DNA of 64,000 nucleotides. Source: Symbiodinium natans. Its lineage: Eukaryota > Sar > Dinophyceae > Suessiales > Symbiodiniaceae. The translations under genes were made by a program, and so were the position numbers. The notes beneath the pieces were generated by a model. It did no database searches, was not told where the DNA came from, and saw nothing but the letters and a program-made list of their open reading frames with translations. The DNA lies in NCBI GenBank assembly GCA_905221605.1, contig CAJNDS010002159.1, positions 124,001-188,000 of the forward strand. The letters run 5' to 3'. Below are positions 42,601-55,300 of this stretch, piece by piece. Numbering within the stretch: the first letter of the stretch is position 1; every line of letters starts with the position of its first letter.

Positions 42601-45600
42601 TATTTTCCTTATTGCTGCACAGCCAACCCTAACTCATGATGTTTAGTGTATTGAATTGTTTTGGATTGTTGCATTTAAGTCCAGGTAGGGTGACTCCAAA
42701 GATGTTAGGATCAAAAACGAGATTTAGCCTGTTCAACAGCGTAGCTTTCCCACAACGACAACAGTAGGTACACTTCCAAGACGCTACATACATTCCCAAG
42801 AACCAGGCGGCCACGATGGTAGGTAAAACTACCAAAGCGGCGGTAGGCAAACTTCCCAGAACCATGACCACAACGGTAGGCACACTTCCAAGAAAAAAGG
42901 GAACCAAACAGTACATACACTTCCAGGGTGGCAGGCAAATCAGTCAAGCATAACTCAGCAAAGATGAGGGCAAATCAGAAAAGAAAAAAGAAACAGGCAC
43001 GAATCAGAAAACAAAGTCACCAACAGTGGGCGCAAAACCCTAAACCCTAAACCCTCAAAACCCCTGAGCCCTAAACCCTAAAACCTGGCCCTAAACCCTA
43101 AACCCTAAAAAACCCTACGCCCCAAAAAAAACCAGGCCCTACAAGCCCTCTACACCCTAAGAAGCCATGAGCCCTAAACCCAAAAAGATCTAAACCCTAA
43201 ACACCCCTCAACTTCTAACCCCGAAAACTCTAAACTCTAAAAACCCCAAGCCCTAAACCCTAATAAATCCAAACTGTAAACAACGCTAAACCCTAAACCC
43301 TCAAAACCCCTAAACATAGGCATTTTTTCAAACCCATCATGCGAGCATTGTGTTTGCAAATTGGGGTGGGGGGGGGGGGGCTGCGCCAACCCCCCCCCCC
43401 CCTCATTCTTTTTCAAACCCATCATGCGAGTGTTGTGTTTGCAAATGGGAGGGGTGGCTAAAAATCCCTAAACCCAAAAAATACAAAAACCCCTAAACCC
43501 TAAAAACCCCTAAGCCCTAAAAACCCCCACACCCTCAAAAACCCCGAAACCCTAAACCCCAAAATTGCCCAAACTCTAAACCCTAAACCCAAAACCCTAA
43601 AACCCACTAAAGCCAAAAAAACCCTCAGGCCTAAACCAAAAAACCCTAAACCCTAAGAACCCCTACCCTAAACCCCTAAAAAACCCTACAAAAACCCTAA
43701 ACCCAAAAAAACAAAAAAACCCTAAACTCTAAATTCTAAAAACCCCCTAAAGCCTCAAGCCCTCAACCCAAAACAAACCTGAGCCCTAAACCCTAAAGCC
43801 TCAAAAACCCTGAGGCCTAAACCAAAAAAACCTAAACCCTAAAACCCCTAAACTCTAAACCCCCAAAAAAACCCTGCAAAAACCTTAAACCCTAAGCCCT
43901 AAATCCTACAAACCCCCTAAAGCCTCAAGCCCTCAACCCAAAACGAAACCTGAGCCCTAAACCGAAAAAAAAACCTTAAACCCTAAAACCCTACGACCCC
44001 CTAAGCCCTCAACCCTAAAACGCCCCAAGACCTACACTAAACCCTAAACCCTGAAAACCCCTAAACCCTAAAGACTCTTATTTAAATAAAGCAAACCCTG
44101 CTGCTCGAGCGCAAGTGATAAAATTGTTACCATAGGGGTCTGTATAGGGGTCTATCGACGCCTATCATCAGGGGGGGCGGGGGGGGGTACATAGTAGACC
44201 TATCTTCAATAAATGTGTCTTAGGGGGAGATCCCTAAACCTAAACCCGAAAACCACTCCCTTACGTAACCCTATCATGCTAGCTTAGGTTAGGTTAGGTT
44301 AGGTTAGGTTCGGGGCCTGGCCTCTTGCATTGCAGATTAGGTTTGGGTAGGTTCCGTTGGGTTAGGTTAGGTTAGGTTAGGTTAAGTTAGGTTAGTTTGG
44401 CTTGGGGTTGGGCTCTTCTGTCCTTGCTCGCCCACTCCAGGCTACGGCGATCTGCCTGCCGATTCTGCCCTTGCTGTTTTCTAAACCATGGCTGTGTGAT
44501 TCGAGATCTTGGTTTCTGATTTATGGGCAGCACCCCATACACTTCCAACGTTCTTGGGCAGGGTCTCGGGTTTAAGGGCTTAGGGACCCAAAGCCCTCAA
44601 GCTCCAAGCCCAAACCCTAGCTAAAAAACCTGAGCCTTACGTTAAAAACCTATAAGAGCTAAAACCCTATAAGCCCTAAAGCCTGGGACCCAGAATCCTA
44701 AACCGACCCGAAAGCCCTAAACCAGAAGCCCTAAACCCCAACCCCGAAAAACGCCCCACAGTTACATGAACATAAACCCTAAAGCTTAAACTCTAAAACC
44801 CTAAAACCTAAACCAAAAAGCCCTAAGCCTGAAAAAGTTAAACCCTAAAAGCCGAAATCTCGGGAACCCTAAGCCCCAAATTCTAACACCAACCCACACC
44901 CACACCAAAGGGAGGGACGGGGAAACCCTACACCCCAATTCCCTGAACCCCTAACACCAACCCACAACCGCACAGAAGGAAAAGGGGGGGTCACGGGGTC
45001 ACCTAGACCAGCAGGGGGGGCCGTGGAGAACACGACAACGGTAGTGGGCTGTGCGTTCTCCCCTGCCCAGGGTCTACCCCCTCCCCCTAAACCCTAAATC
45101 CTCAACACCCATGAGACACTAACCCCTATAGCCCCAAAACCCTAAGCTCCAAAACCCTAAACCCTAAATCCTAAACCCCAATACGACAAAAACCTCAGCC
45201 CTAAACCCGAAGCCCTGAAACTCCAGAACCCTAAAAACCAAACACATTAAACCCAAAACCGTAAAAGCCTAAACCCCTAAGGCGTAGACCCTAAAAGCCC
45301 TAAAGCCCTGTAACCCTAAACCCTAAACTTCCTACAACCACCACCTCACCACCCCCCACCACAAGACAGGAGGGAAGGTGCGGGTTATGTGGCAGGGGGG
45401 GAGGGGGTGAGCGGCGGGGGTGAGCGAGCGGGGAGTTTTTTCAATACTGACCCCCCTCCTGTGCTAAAGCAAAGGCTGCACTCATCAAGCCTCGCTGCGC
45501 TAGCTTTCGTGATTAAAGTTAAGAATGCAACTATTCCGGCTCATTTAACTTAAAATAACTGGAGGTCTGCTACAATTCGATGTGCCAAAATCAATTGTCA

Positions 45601-48600
45601 AGGGCTAGTGTTTTTTTACTTTGGGGCTAGCTGTATTCATTGGATAACGGATATTTTGCTACTTATTAAGTGGATTGAATAAAACGTAAAAGGACTTTGA
45701 CTCAGAACAAAAGATGGCTTTGAATGAGATGACCATCTTTATTAGGGTCAAGGATGGTTCTGGTGAGATACCATCTTTTCTCTCAAAAAAGCTTTGGCGA
45801 CAAATGCCATCCTTAACTAAAGCGAAAGAAGATTTTGGCGAGAACACCATCTGAAAAGATGGTTTTAGTGGAAAAAACCGTCCTTTGTACTGCGGGAAAA
45901 GATGGCTGTGGCGAGCAAACAAGCATCTTTGCACTGAAGACGTGTGGTCTCGGTAAGATAGGAAAAGATGGTTTCGGGTAGCAGGCAAATCAGCCAAGCA
46001 TAACTCAGCAAACAGGAGTGCAAATCAGAAAACACGGCGGTGCAAATCAGAAAACACCAGGGCACGAATCAGAAACAAAAGTCGCCCAAAAAAATCCCTA
46101 AACCCTTCAAACCCCGAGACCTCTAAACCCTAAAAACCCCTAAGCCCTAAACCCTAATGAATCCAAATGGAAAAAAACCCTAAACCCTAAACCCTAAACC
46201 CTAAACGCTAAAACCCCTAAACATAGGTATGCTTTTGCAAACCCGTCATGGGAGCATTGTGTTTGCAAATGGAGCGGGCTGCGCATCAAGCGAGTGTTGC
46301 GTTTGCAAATGGGAGGGGCCTAAAAATCCCTAAACCCCAAACCCCAAAAACCCCTAAAAGCCTAAAACCCCTAAGCGCTAAAAACCCCTAAACCCTAAAA
46401 ACCCCGAAGCCCTAAACCCCAAAAGCCCAACCCTAAAGCCTCGAAAACCCTGAGGCCTAAACCAAAAAAACCTAAACCCTAAAACCCCTAAACTCTAAAC
46501 CCCCAAAAAAAACCCTGCAAAAACCTTAAACCCTAAGCCCTAAATCCTACAAACCCCCTAAAGCCTCAAGCCCTCAACCCAAAACAAACCTGAGCCCTAA
46601 ACCGAAACAAACCCTAAACCCTAAGACCCTAAAACCCCCTAAGCCCTCAACCCTAAAACGCCCCAAGACCTACACCCTAAACAGCCCTAAACCCTAAACC
46701 CTGAAAACCCCTAAAACCTAAACCCTACAAACCCCTTATTTGAATCAAGCAAACCTTGCTGCTCGAGCGCAAGTGATAAATGTCATACCATAGGGGTCTG
46801 TATAGGGGTCTATGGACGCCTATCGTTAGGTTTAGGTTTAGCTTGGGTTGGGGTTGGGCTCTTCTGTCCTTGCTCGCCCACTCCAGGCTACGGCGATGGC
46901 CCGCCAGTGAGAGAGACCGATGTAATTGCCCCATGCATGCTGATTCAAACCTCGCTGTTTTCTGATTCGTTCCTTGCTGTTTTCTGAACCATGGGTGCGT
47001 GATTCATGGTCTTGTTTTCCGATTTAGGTAGCATCCGATGGTTTTAGTCGGTTTCAGTCAGAAAGCCATCTTCCTGTTCAGCAAAACTTTCTAGATCCCC
47101 CACACATTGTGAAACAATATGGTTTTCCCGCTGTTTGCTTCAGGAAAGATGGTGTTCTCTCACCTGCGCCTTTCATCGCCTATCGTCGTGAAGACACACG
47201 ACACCTGGATACGTAAGGGGACAGCATGTTATAACAATAATATGATTTGATACCCACAACTTGTTTTAGAGTTTGGATTGCAGGCAGGGAATGAAACTCA
47301 AGCCGATCCAAGCTGCTACATAACGAACATGGCTGCTTGCAGATGCATGAAGTACCTCATGCCCCAGTCATAAAAATCTCACCAGAACGAAGGCCAGAGT
47401 AATACTAATGATGAGAGTATGGTCACGGCCTCCCCAGCCACACACGTGCGGTCCTCTCAGAAGCTGCATGCGGATACATTTGTACTGATTGTAGTGCAAA
47501 CTGCAAAACGCAGCTGTCCTGGTTGAAAGGACTCATCCCGATCAAAGTAAACTCCCCGGCATCCACACGGAAGTCCTGCAAAACCAAGGAGCATGAAAAG
47601 CAGCCAGCTCACTTTGGACAGCTTTGTCCTCCGTCAAGCTGCAGGAGAAGGCTGGCGAAGCACACCAGCAGAGCCTGTCACAAATGACTTGAAAGACTCG
47701 CTCGGATGTGCCGCATGCTGTTGGGAATCAAAATGTAGCGGCAATTCTACCCTTCGGCAAGCAGCATTGGGGTTTATCAAAGTGCGAGGACACGGCAGAT
47801 TTGTTGTTGGGGTTGCACCGCCGCAGGATGAATCACGCCTGTACTGTCCGCCACCAGCAGTGACTGGCAAGGCTCCTGGCTAGCATCTCGCAGTCGACAA
47901 AAAAGGCTGAAACGTGGTACCCTGTCTTCCGTTTTCGAACCAGCTACACTTGCCCACCCCGCGTGTGACCCTACACTTGGCCCTCACCTTTTTTTGTATT
48001 TTTCATTCATTCGTTCGTTCATGGACAGGGGTCAAGCCCCCTCGCTCTCCATTATTCTTGTTCTTCCTTCTTATTCTTTGTCTTTTTCTTCTTTGTATTC
48101 TTTTTTCTCCCTTTTCTTTTACGGACACTGGGCGGGCAGGCGCCCAACGCCGCAGACAAGAGCACCAAGGTCTCCTCCTCGCCGCAATGTTGCCTTTGGA
48201 GCCACTGGGGTTCTGGACGTCCAATGCACACTACGCTTGTGCTCAAAAGTGGACTTCTCGTGGTTCCAGACATCCTCCACGTACTATGTTTGTACTACAA
48301 AGGTCGACTTTGCCATGGGAGCTCCCGAAGGACGGACGTCCTCAGTTTCGCAATTGGTGCGCCCAAAAGTCCAAAAGCGTCGACTTGCGAAGTGTGAATC
48401 TCAATTAGGTTGCGTCCTTAGAGGGCCCCGTAGTTGCGGCAACGCACGAAAAATCCATCTGTTGAACTCCGCAGTCATGTCCGCACCCAGGCGAGAGCAT
48501 GATTTGCGACCAAAATGCAGCCTCAAAAAAAGCCCATTGTTCGGGCCGTATGCCGGTGCGCGCCGATCTAACCCCTTTAAGTCTCTATACTGAAGCCTTT

Positions 48601-49366
48601 GACATGGGAACAAGATCCAAGCAGCGCAATCATGGTGCACGTCGGTCTCATTGCCAAAGAAATAAGAACAAAATCAGCAACACAGAAACAGTCGAAGAAA
48701 AACAGAGGCGGTGCCTGAACCCCGGTGGGTCCGGCGAGCTAGTCGAGGGTGGAGGTCGACGAAAACGACCAGTTGAGCAGCATCAGAATGCGTGGAAGGG
48801 ACATTCCTGGAATGGTCTTGGAGTGGACTTGGAGTGCTCTTGGACTCGTCTTGGAGTGGTCTTACAGTGGGCTTGGAGTGCTTTATGGGGGTCATCTTGG
48901 AGTGGTCTTCTCCCCGGCCGCTGATCCTGATGAGCGCAATTTCGTTGTCCATGTCCAAGTCATGGACGTGACGCAGCGGTTCCCCCCCCCCCCAGTAAGA
49001 GACGCGCAAGGGTTTTGTGGCGTAGTAGGGCCGGAACTGCAGATGAGGCACGAGGCGAGAGTTTTTGCTTTCAAGCCGACCCAGGGCTCTTTGTCTTTCT
49101 TTCTCTTTCAAGGTTTTGACGAGGAAGCTCGAGCGCCGGGCGCCCTCTGTTCGTGGTCTGGTCAGAGTCGAAAAAGTGCGTACGCAGGGAAATCTTGCCT
49201 CCTCTCACAGGATCGATCCTTCCTTCCGTCCTCCCTTCCAGCGCCCATGGCCCCCGGGGAGGGGGACGGCCTGTGTTGGTGTGAAACATACCCGCTCTCT
49301 TGGATTTCTTCGAGTCGGAACCCCGAATACTCCAACCCCCCCCCCCACCTCGAATCAATCCAAATC

Positions 49367-49397
<31 letters not shown>

Positions 49398-52300
49398 GCA
49401 CGCTTGGCCCCCCCGAGGGGGAGCCGCCCCGAGGGGCGCGCAACGTCCAAAGCTCCGTGGGTGAGGAAAGGTGCGCCGTGCTTCCCCCTAATCCCCCCCC
49501 CTTTGCCTCGGTCTTATGCATTCCTACGGTCACGGTTCCCTTCCCTCTGCTGTGAACCCACACTCACAAGCGACATGCCCCTGTTGCCACTTTGGGCGGC
49601 TTGTGTCTTTCTAATCGCTACTCGCCCCTTCATGCTTGCTTGCTATGCGTATGACCTCATGCTCTCTCTCTCTGTCTCTCTCTTGCTCTCTCTCTCTCTC
49701 TCGCTCTCTGTGTCTCTCTCTCACACAGGCAGCGTCTCCCCACGAGACGGACGCAGACGATCCGAAGTTGAATCCATCGGGCCTTGCGGAAGGGGATGTG
49801 ATCTTGTGACGGCAGCTGTGTCAACAACACCCGACCGACACACATTCTTCAGAAGTCAAAAAGAATTGCTGGGTACCACGGCTGCGTGGAATTTGGAGCA
49901 GGTTCTGCACGCACCTGCACAAGTCTTACAACGACCAACACACTTGCAAACTTCCGAATGTTACACTAGCAGCTCTGTCAACAATTCACTGCAAGGAACC
50001 TCCTGGGCAGGTCTCATCAAGATCCCCACGGAGAAGGCTGGGCGGGCAGCACCACAAGAATCCAGCACCTTAGATCCATGTGACTTCGGACCGGCAGATA
50101 CTGTTGCTGTTGCGAAACCCGGTTGCTTTGGCCGGGGGCTGCGCCATGAAATTGCCTGGGTCCCCAGGAGTGTTCTCGAGTGAGATGCCAGAGAAGCGGC
50201 AGCTCTGTCCACTGACACACGTTCGATGCTGTTCCAAAGGAGCCACACCAATCACCGAAAACTTGCCTACATCCACAGAGAATTCTTGAGGGAGGATGCA
50301 ATCCAAAGCAACAGTCTGGTTGCTGGCCTCAACATACCCTGTCAGATTTGTGTCGTTTGTCACATTGTTCTCCGTCAAGAAATGGTTTGCCAGGGGAAGG
50401 CTGGCGCACCAGCAAAGCCGATATTCGCCTCCAGCTGCACTTAATGGTTCACTCCATATCCACTGCAGCCCACTGGCAGCAATCAAATCCGGACCGATTC
50501 CTCGTGTTTGGGGTGCCCTTCCACAAGTGTCAAGGACCATCCACTTGTTGCTGCTTGCAAGACTCAGCCCCTCCACATCGACGAGATGACACGTCTGTCC
50601 ACTCACGCAGGTGCGGTGCTGCTGCAGCGGTGTCGGACCAATTATCTCTAGCTTGCCCATATCCACCACGAACTCTTCACCCGGCGTGTCCGGGTTCGAG
50701 ATAACACTGGAATTGACCACAGTGCTGGGGAAGCCTGACCACCAACATAGCCGGTAAATACCCCCTGCAGCTGTGAGCTGTTGCGCACCCCACGTCACGG
50801 CAGCACCACTTCTCGAGACCAGGGTGAAGTGACCGGATCTGGGCGCCCTCGGAATGACTTCGTCCAATCCACACGTGTCCATGATGCGGATCTCATCCGA
50901 CAGCGTTAGTCCTTCACCTTGGAAACCTGACAAGGAACAGACATGTCCGCTGACGCAGGTGCGATCCTGCACCAGCGGAGCGGGCCCGAGCACGACGAGG
51001 ATGCCAAGCCTCCGAAGTGCAGAATGACTCATAGAATTGTTGCAGAAACTACGCAGAAGCTTTAACATGCTTTTAAAGCACCCCAATGCTCTCTTGTGCA
51101 TCTACATATCGGAACGAAGCTCGGAACGAAGTTATCTTTACTATACTAGCCCAATGAGGCTCCGACTGGGTCTGGAACTCTCCAATGTCAGCATCCACGG
51201 TGCGATTTGTGTTGTCCCGTGTCGGGTTCCAGCACAGGGTGTATTGACCGGCGGGTGCAGTGATCGGGAGGCTCGGGATACTCAACAGCTGTCCCCGATC
51301 TGGAAACCCTGGTGGAGCCCAGGAGGTGAAGAAACTGCAGGAGGTGAGGACGGCCACCTCGCCAGCATCCAGATCTGTGGGAACCACGGAGACCTTTGGC
51401 AATGTGCATCTCTGACCAGAGATACAGGTTTGGGTCTGTGGGATAGGGCTTGGCCCGGACAAGGTCAGCGATCCCATGTCGACTTTGAATGCTTCAGCAG
51501 TACTACACTGGCCAAAATAGGAGCACCAGCAGAGTCGATAGACGCCACCTTCTGCAGTTACCGCTGCGGAATCCCATTGGATGTTGAACTTCGTTCCGGT
51601 CATTCGTCGTGTGGGAAGGCTTGTATTGTCCACAGCTATAGGAAATCCTGCGGGGGGAGTACCAGTTCCACAGGTGTCCAAGACCAACAGGTTGTCCTCT
51701 GCTAGGAGGCCTTCGCCTGAGATACCTCGTAAAGAACACACACTGCCCACGATACAAGTGTAGTGCTGGTTCAGTGGGGCCACGCCCACGATCGTCATCA
51801 CACCAGCGTCTTGTGCAAAATTCGTCGGTGTCCGGCATCGGTCTGGCCAGTCGCTACTGTTTCCCTGATCTTGGCACCAGCACAGCCGGTACTTCCCTCC
51901 GGGGGCCGTGAATGCAGCACTGCCCCAATTCATTGTCGTACCCTGGTCCTCCACTGCTTCAGCAACCCCGTTCAGGACCAGATTCGAAGCCAGACTCGCT
52001 GTTCCACAGGTGTTCAGTACCATGACGCGAGCAGACACAGACAGGGCTTCACCCTGGAGTCCATGCACTACACACGTCTGTCCACTGATGCACGTCCTGT
52101 CTTGATTGAGTGGCGCCATGCCCACGATCTTCAGCAATCCCAGCTGCACTCGAAAATCACTAGGCAGGTTGCAGCCGAAGTTGCCCGAGCACCAGCAGAG
52201 CCGGTACTCGCCACCGGAGGCTGTGAAGAAGGCGTCAGCGAAGTCAACTCTGGACCCGCTGGCACCAAGCGTAGCCACAACATGGCTCATCGAAGGTTCC

Positions 52301-55300
52301 TCCTCAGACAATGCTTCGCCACATGTCTGTAGCACGATAAGGGAGTCGGAAGTTGTGGGGAAGAGAACGTCAAAGCCTTCAATGATGCAGCGTTGGCCGC
52401 TCACACATGTCCGATGCTGCTCCATAGGAGAAGGGCCAATGATCGTTAAGGCGCCTGCTTCAACCCGGAACTCCTCGGTAAGCGAGCATCCAAACACGCC
52501 AGCGCACCAGCAGAGCTGGTAGACACCTCCAGACACAACCAAGAACTCAGAATCCCATGTCACCGAGCGAATGGTGTAGGGTGCATCAGTCAGGTGGCCT
52601 AACAAGTGTGGCGGCATCTGGTCCCCGCAAGTATCAAGAACAGCCACTCTGTCATGGGCTGTCAGGTGCAGCCCAGGAATTCCATCGATCGTGCAGGGCT
52701 GGCCACTCACGCATGTGCGGTCGGGATGGCATCGTGACTCTTCACAACTGATCCCGATCAACGTCATGGTACCAACGTCCACACCAAAGTCCGAGGCGCC
52801 AAGGCACTGAAAACCAGCGGCACACCAGCACAACCGGTACTCACCGCCGCCCATGGCGAGGATGTCTTCGCCAGCCAGCGGATCCGACTCTGGCAGCAGC
52901 AGCTTCCCAGCCGTGCTTGAGCTGGACAAGACAGACTGCGCTGAGCAGGTGTCCAGAATCATATATCCTAAGCATCCAGAAACAAAACAAACTCAGACTT
53001 CAACCCTTAGCACGGTGAGGAGTTAGTGAGGAGTTACCTGGTACGTAAGTCCACTCCTTCACTTCCAGGTCCTTTCGGAATCAACAGACGGATTCCGCAA
53101 TGACTCTGCAATCGAGCAGCGATCGTCAGCCGAAAGGCCTTGTCCAGAAATACTTTGAAAGATGCAAGCCTGTCCTTGAACACAGGTCCTTCAGGGCGCA
53201 GGGATACTGAGAGATACCCGACACTTGCACGACTGGCGACCCCTAGCTTTCATGTGCAAAGTACCCAAGAAAGGACGAAACTTGGAAACACCGCGAGAAC
53301 CCAGCTATGAACCCAGCTATGGGGTTAATTTAATCTTGGAAATTCATGAAAATTAGTCCTTATAAAAGTCGGCAAAAAGAGAAGCCCCTAAAATGTAGTT
53401 TAAGGAGTGAATGACAAACCCTATTAATGAAAGTCCTAACACAACCATAACAATTATGTTCTGGCGAGAAGCCTCGCTACATGATTTCATGCACGGCTTG
53501 TAATAACATGCACGTGTTAACAGTATATTTATTAGGAGCCAAGAAAAAGCCGTGAGGATAAGGACACCGTGAGAATCCAGCTATGGTGTGTCCTGTGCTG
53601 CCAAAGCGGGTCTGGTCCCAGAATTGTGATGGAAGCAAGGTCCAACATCAGCCCGCCATCACCATCTGGGCAATCCCAATCGCACCAGCACGCGCGGTAT
53701 TGCCCAGCAGCCCCAGACAACCTCTGATTGCCCCACGAAGCCCACATCGTCATGCGCTCTGTACCTGCCCATGCATCTATGGTTGATTCCAAGCCCCACT
53801 CTGGCACCACAGCGCCGTTGGGCAACGGAGCGCGGCCTGCACCCGTGCCACACGTGTCGAGTACTATCAGCCGACCATCAGATCCATCAGGCGACTCCAG
53901 CCACAAGTCCAGGCCCGACCAGGAACATGTTTGGCCACTGACGCATGTTCTGTGTTGCAAGCTTTCCGTAAGACCAACAAACGACACGCTTCCAACGTCC
54001 ACTCGGAAATCTTCAAAGAAGGAGCAAGTGTAAGTACCTGCGCACCAGCACAGGCGGTAGGTTCCACCCACCACTTGATGATGGATTGTAACGCTTCCCT
54101 CAAGTGGAGCCGTGCCTCTTCCAGAAGACGCTACACTCAGGGCCATTGCCAAGAACCCAACAGATGCATCCTGGCTTGCAGTTGCTTGGCTACAGGTGTC
54201 CAGAACCATTATGGAATCTGCCGATGAGAGGTGGAGGCCACTGAATCCACTCACCGTGCATGGAAAAGTTTCACAAGTCCGCTGCTGCACGAGGGGCCTC
54301 GGACCAATGAGGAGGAGTTCACCAGTATCGAGGCCAAATTGCTCAGAACTGCTGCAGGCATACCTTTCCGAACACCAGCAGATCCGATACTGTCCGCCAT
54401 AGGCCGTGACAAACTCAGAGCCCCACGAGAGTGATGTGCCTCCCCTGTCCAAAACCATCTGCAAGTGCGAATCTGGAAAGCCCGGCACAAAATCTTCGAT
54501 CCCACATGTTGCCAGCACGCGGAAGGCATCTGAAGTCGACAGATAATGGCCAGCAGGTGCATCAAATATGCAAGACTGGCCCGACACACAAGTTCTGTCC
54601 TGTTGGGAAGACGATGGTCCGATGAGGGACAACTGTCCGAAATCCACTCGGAAGTCCTGCAATGTTGTACATGGGGGCTGGGCGTCAGCAGCCTCAACTG
54701 CAACGGTTGAGTTCTGTTGCCTATGGCACCAACACAGCCGGTACTGGCCCCCCAGGCTCGTTACAGGCACGCCTTGCCAATGAATGGACAATAAGCTCTC
54801 GCCTGACACAGTGACGGAGGCCTCCATCGGAAACCGTTCCGGCAGAGCGTGGGTCCCACACGTGTCAAGCACAACGACAGAATCCTCTTCTGACAAATAA
54901 TGTCCATAGATCGCCGACAATTCGCATGCCTGGCCAGAGATGCAGGTCCGATCTTGAAAGTGCTCAGGCCCAATCAAGGATAGTGCGCCGATGTCCAAGT
55001 CATATTCCTGTGCGAAGTTGCAGTCTGCAGTGCCTTTCATACATGCACAGAGTCTGTAGTTGCCACCACTTGAGGTAACTATCTCGGCCCCCCACTCTAG
55101 CCGGCCATCCACAGTCCAATTCTCCGCAAAACCAGCTCCTGGGAAACCATGCACATAGTTATTGATCCCACATGTGTCCAGGACAAGGAACTGCTCGTCT
55201 CCACGGAAGCCAATGCCAGAGATGCTGTGGAAAGCACACGTGTGTCCACTGACGCATGTACGATCCTGTTCGAGTGGGGCAGGTCCTGTCAAGGTGAGCT

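Larger units (their letters stand above)
42925..44520. repeat. Long direct duplication, copy A
   Basis: Anchor words shared in the same order with copy B (45975-47040): GGCAGGCAAATCAG at about 42938, the GCGAGCATTGTGTTTGCAAA block at about 43343, CTGCTCGAGCGCAAGTGATAAA at about 44101, the doubled TAGGGGTCT near 44135-44150, and CTCTTCTGTCCTTGCTCGCC at about 44412. Confidence 0.75.
42430..47429 (-). other. 5,000-nt GC-AG intron filled with telomere-like and duplicated repeats
   Basis: The donor is GGGGAG then GCCGTG; the acceptor is CGCCAG then GTCTGT. The exons on either side encode T-C-V-A-G-E and V-C-S-T-G-G-F-L-G-Q, which join in phase 0 into a normal Cys1-Cys2 segment. The interior has no convincing coding sequence. 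Its content is degenerate CCCTAAA arrays, a TTAGG array, a direct duplication of more than 1 kb, GATGG/CCATC inverted words and small tandem repeats. Only the two tiny flanking exons support the borders. Confidence 0.65.
47880..50009 (-). other. Intron, about 2.1 kb, borders tentative
   Basis: The stretch lies between V-L-D-S-C-G at 50068 and G-G-Q-Y-R at 47850. It contains a CTTGGAGTGG tandem array, CT-rich microsatellites and homopolymer C runs. Plus-strand frames of up to about 370 codons cross it but are low-complexity and show no recognisable domain. Confidence 0.55.

Noticed and set aside
43030-46740. A chromosome end at the CCCTAAA blocks
   Set aside because: The repeats are degenerate, are interrupted by other sequence, and module-coding exons of the same gene occur on both sides.
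49065-50183. Plus-strand frame of about 370 codons
   Set aside because: Low-complexity Ser/Leu/Arg composition, overlaps CT repeats and the antisense of real module exons; no family features.
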